A stretch of 64,000 bases of DNA from Lineus longissimus (taxonomy: Eukaryota > Nemertea > Pilidiophora > Heteronemertea > Lineidae): assembly GCF_910592395.1 (NCBI RefSeq), contig NC_088320.1, positions 9,984,001 through 10,048,000 on the forward strand. Direction: 5' to 3'. Position 1 is the stretch's first letter. Every line of letters starts with the position of its first letter. The notes below the pieces were generated by a model. That model was not told the DNA's origin and did not search any database. It worked only from the letters and a program-made list of their open reading frames with translations. A program made the translations under genes and the position numbers. This document shows, one piece after another, positions 61,001-64,000 of the stretch.

Positions 61001-64000
61001 GCTAGTCGAATGACAACTTATCATCGCAGAATCTGGAACTTGCGGTCTCAGTTTTTCCAATCGGTCATCTTGACTCTGTATAACCAAAATGAGCGTGATC
61101 GGTCGCGACGAGCGTCATCGCCGACCGACTTTCATCGCCAGTAGTGTAATATCGCTAGTCGAATGACAACTTCTCATCGCAGAATCTGGAACTTGCGGTC
61201 TCAGTTTTTTCAATCGGTCATCTTGACTCTGTATAACCAAAATGAGCGTGATCGGTCGCGACAAGCGCCATCGCTCACCGACCGTCATCGCCAGTAGCGT
61301 AATATTACTAGTCGAATGACAACTTCTCATCGCAGAATCTCAAAATTGCCTTTTAAGTTTGTCCAATCGGTCATCTTGACTCTGTATAACCAAAATGAGC
61401 GTGATCGGTGGCGACGAGTGCCATCGCCGACTGACTTTCATCGCCAGTAGTGTAATATTGCTAGTCGAATGAAAACTTAACATCGCAGAATCTCAAAATT
61501 GTTGTCTCAGTTTGTCCAATCAGTCATCTTCACTCTGTATAACCAAAATAAGCGTGATCGGTCGTGACAAGCGCCATCGCTCACCGACTTTCATCGCCAG
61601 TAGCGTAATATTGCTAGTCGAATAACAACTTCTCATCGCAGAATCTCGAAATTGCCGTCTAAGTTTGTCCAATCGGTCATCTTGACTCTGTATAACCAAA
61701 ATGAGCGTGATCGGTCGCGACGAGCGCCATCGCCGACCGACTTTCATCGCCAGTAGTGTAATATCGCTAGTCGAATGACAACTTCTCATCGTAGAATCTG
61801 GAACTTGCGGTCTCAGTTTTTCCAATCGGTCATCTTGACTCTGTATAACCAAAATGAGCGTGATCGGTCACGACGAGCGTCATCGCCGACCGACTTTCAT
61901 TGCCAGTAGTGTAATATCGCTAGTCGAATGACAAATAATCATCACAGAATCACGAAATTGTGGTCTCAGTTTGTCTAATCGGACACTTCTACTCTGAAAA
62001 ACCAAAATTAGCGTGATCGGTCGCGACGAGCGCCATCGCCGACCGACTTTCATCGCCAGTAGTGTAATATCGCTAGTCGAATGACAACTTCTCATCGTAG
62101 AATCTGGAACTTGCGGTCTCAGTTTTTCCAATCGGTCATCTTGACTCTGTATAACCAAAATGAGCGTGATCGGTCACGACGAGCGCCATCGCCGACCGAC
62201 TTTCATCGCCAGTAGTGTAATATCGCTAGTCGAATGACAACTTCTCATCGCAGAATCTGGAACTTGCGGTCTCAGTTTTTTCAATCGGTCATCTTGACTC
62301 TGTATAACCAAAATGAGCGTGATCGGTCGCGACAAGCGCCATCGCTCACCGACCGTCATCGCCAGTAGCGTAATATTACTAGTCGAATGACAACTTCTCA
62401 TCGCAGAATCTCAAAATTGCCTTTTAAGTTTGTCCAATCGGTCATCTTGACTCTGTATAACCAAAATGAGCGTGATCGGTGGCGACGAGTGCCATCGCCG
62501 ACTGACTTTCATCGCCAGTAGTGTAATATTGCTAGTCGAATGAAAACTTAACATCGCAGAATCTCAAAATTGTTGTCTCAGTTTGTCCAATCAGTCATCT
62601 TCACTCTGTATAACAAAAATAAGCGTGATCGGTCGTGACAAGTGCCATCGCTCACCGACTGTCATCGCCAGTAGCGTAATATTGCTAGTTGAATAACAAC
62701 TTCTCATCGCAGAATCTCGAAATTGCCGTCTAAGTTTGTCCAATCGGTCATCTTGACTCTGTATAACCAAAATGAGCGTGATCGGTCGCGACGAGCGCCA
62801 TCGCCGACCGACTTTCATCGCCAGTAGTGTAATATCGCTAGTCGAATGACAACTTATCATCGCAGAATCTGGAACTTGCGGTCTCAGTTTTTCCAATCGG
62901 TCATCTTGACTCTGTATAACCAAAATGAGCGTGATCGGTCGCGACGAGCGTCATCGCCGACCGACTTTCATCGCCAGTAGTGTAATATCGCTAGTCGAAT
63001 GACAACTTCTCATCGCAGAATCTGGAACTTGCGGTCTCAGTTTTTTCAATCGGTCATCTTGACTCTGTATAACCAAAATGAGCGTGATCGGTCGCGACAA
63101 GCGCCATCGCTCACCGACCGTCATCGCCAGTAGCGTAATATTACTAGTCGAATGACAACTTCTCATCGCAGAATCTCAAAATTGCCTTTTAAGTTTGTCC
63201 AATCGGTCATCTTGACTCTGTATAACCAAAATGAGCGTGATCGGTGGCGACGAGTGCCATCGCCGACTGACTTTCATCGCCAGTAGTGTAATATTGCTAG
63301 TCGAATGAAAACTTAACATCGCAGAATCTCAAAATTGTTGTCTCAGTTTGTCCAATCAGTCATCTTCACTCTGTATAACCAAAATAAGCGTGATCGGTCG
63401 TGACAAGCGCCATCGCTCACCGACTTTCATCGCCAGTAGCATAATATTGCTAGTCGAATGACAACTACTCATCGCAGAATCTCGAAATTGCCGTCTAAGT
63501 TTGTCCAATCGGTCATCTTGACTCTGTATAACCAAAATGAGCGTGATCGGTCGCGACGAGCGCCATCGCCGACCGACTTTCATCGCCAGTAGTGTAATAT
63601 CGCTAGTCGAATGACAACTTCTCATCGCAGAATCTGGAACTTGCGGTCTCAGTTTTTCCAATCGGTCATCTTGACTCTGTATAACCAAAATGAGCGTGAT
63701 CGGTCACGACGAGCGTCATCGCCGACCGACTTTCATTGCCAGTAGTGTAATATCGCTAGTCGAATGACAAATAATCATCACAGAATCACGAAATTGTGGT
63801 CTCAGTTTGTCTAATCGGACACTTCTACTCTGAAAAACCAAAATTAGCGTGATCGGTCGCGACGAGCGCCATCGCCGACCGACTTTCATCGCCAGTAGTG
63901 TAATATCGCTAGTCGAATGACAACTTCTCATCGCAGAATCTGGAACTTGCGGTCTCAGTTTTTCCAATCGGTCATCTTGACTCTGTATAACCAAAATGAG
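59249..64000. repeat. HOR 10: 12-mer, 1,836 bp, about 2.6 copies, running off the edge
   Basis: A monomers start at 59249, 61085 and 62921, exactly 1,836 bp (12 x 153) apart. The order is A-B-C-D-F-E-F then A-B-C-D-F, that is, the 7-mer of HOR 9 plus a 7-mer that has lost its last two monomers. The marker AACTTATCATCGCAGAATC at 59179, 61015 and 62851 has the same spacing. The third copy is cut by the end of the window after about seven monomers. Confidence 0.88.

Larger units (their letters stand above)
1..64000. repeat. Continuous satellite array, ~153-bp monomer, head-to-tail
   Basis: The anchor CAAAAT, preceded by TGTATAAC, recurs at 91, 244, 397, 550, 703 and 855 and so on to 63992, spaced 153 bp apart with occasional 152 or 154. 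That gives about 418 monomers, all in one orientation, with no interruption seen in the lines read. Shared blocks of every monomer are GTGATCGGTCGCGACGAGCG, then TTTCATCGCCAGTAGTGTAA, TCGCTAGTCGAATGACAACT, CATCGCAGAATCT, TCTCAGTTTG and ATCGGTCATCTTGACTCTGT. A consensus unit counted by hand has 40 C, 34 G and 15 CpG in 153 bp. No known satellite family was recognised. The length is close to one nucleosome core (147 bp), as in several centromeric satellites. A role at a centromere or in heterochromatin is inferred from size and organisation only. Confidence 0.98.

Noticed and set aside
1-64000. CRISPR-like array of repeats
   Set aside because: The repeated unit is contiguous with the next. There are no unique spacers, the unit is 153 bp, and no cas-like genes or leader are present.
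1-64000. Tandem rDNA spacer, tandem transposon or VNTR within a gene
   Set aside because: No rRNA sequence, transposase, terminal inverted repeats, target duplications or coding flanks are visible. Homogeneous monomers with HORs fit satellite DNA better.
1-64000. Bacterial or phage origin
   Set aside because: A 64 kb head-to-tail 153-bp satellite with no real genes does not fit a prokaryotic genome.

Overview
The window is eukaryotic satellite DNA from end to end. A monomer of about 153 bp is repeated head to tail roughly 418 times, always in the same orientation, and the array runs off both edges. I found no gene, RNA gene, transposon, CRISPR array, microsatellite or unique-sequence gap. 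A 64 kb uninterrupted satellite points to constitutive heterochromatin of a eukaryotic chromosome, such as a centromere, pericentromere or large heterochromatic block. The species cannot be named from this. A hand count on one consensus monomer gives about 48% GC and about 15 CpG, where about 9 would be expected, so CpG is not depleted. That fits a genome with little germline CpG methylation, as in many invertebrates, but this is inference.

The monomers are not interchangeable. By eye they fall into about 13 recurring subtypes, labelled A to M here, each with several diagnostic substitutions or 1-bp indels. They occur in a preferred order: a core hexamer A-B-C-D-E-F (about 917 bp) and a second module G-H-I-J, with K, L and M as rarer linkers. 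These modules are combined into higher-order repeats (HORs) of several sizes, one after another.

Layout: 1-1465, leading fragment with a fused A/D monomer; 1466-6663, 17-mer of 2,599 bp, two copies; 5594-8192, overlapping 10-mer register of 1,529 bp; 8652-17674, segment of about 5 kb (33-35 monomers), two copies; 15290-20510, 12-mer of 1,834 bp, about 2.8 copies; 20577-22106, linker; 22107-25474, 9-mer of 1,376 bp, about 2.4 copies; 24860-32184, 24-mer of 3,663 bp, two copies; 32185-38400, a different 9-mer of 1,376 bp, about 4.5 copies; 37687-45793, 23-mer of 3,524 bp, about 2.3 copies; 45794-46406, linker; 46407-61000, 34-mer of 5,198 bp (first copy 5,351 bp), about 2.8 copies; 59249-64000, 12-mer of 1,836 bp, about 2.6 copies.

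Most HOR lengths equal a whole number of 153-bp monomers, corrected by a few bases for 152- and 154-bp subtypes. Many copies differ by the gain or loss of exactly one or two monomers, and several junctions are fused monomers with the left end of one subtype and the right end of another. This is the expected record of repeated out-of-register recombination between monomers.

The long minus-strand open frames (up to 204 codons) are a by-product of a monomer length divisible by three (51 codons) with no stop in one frame. They are not annotated as genes. Coordinates come from hand alignment to the CAAAAT anchor. Monomer starts given exactly were read directly; HOR edges given as 'about' may be off by tens of bases.
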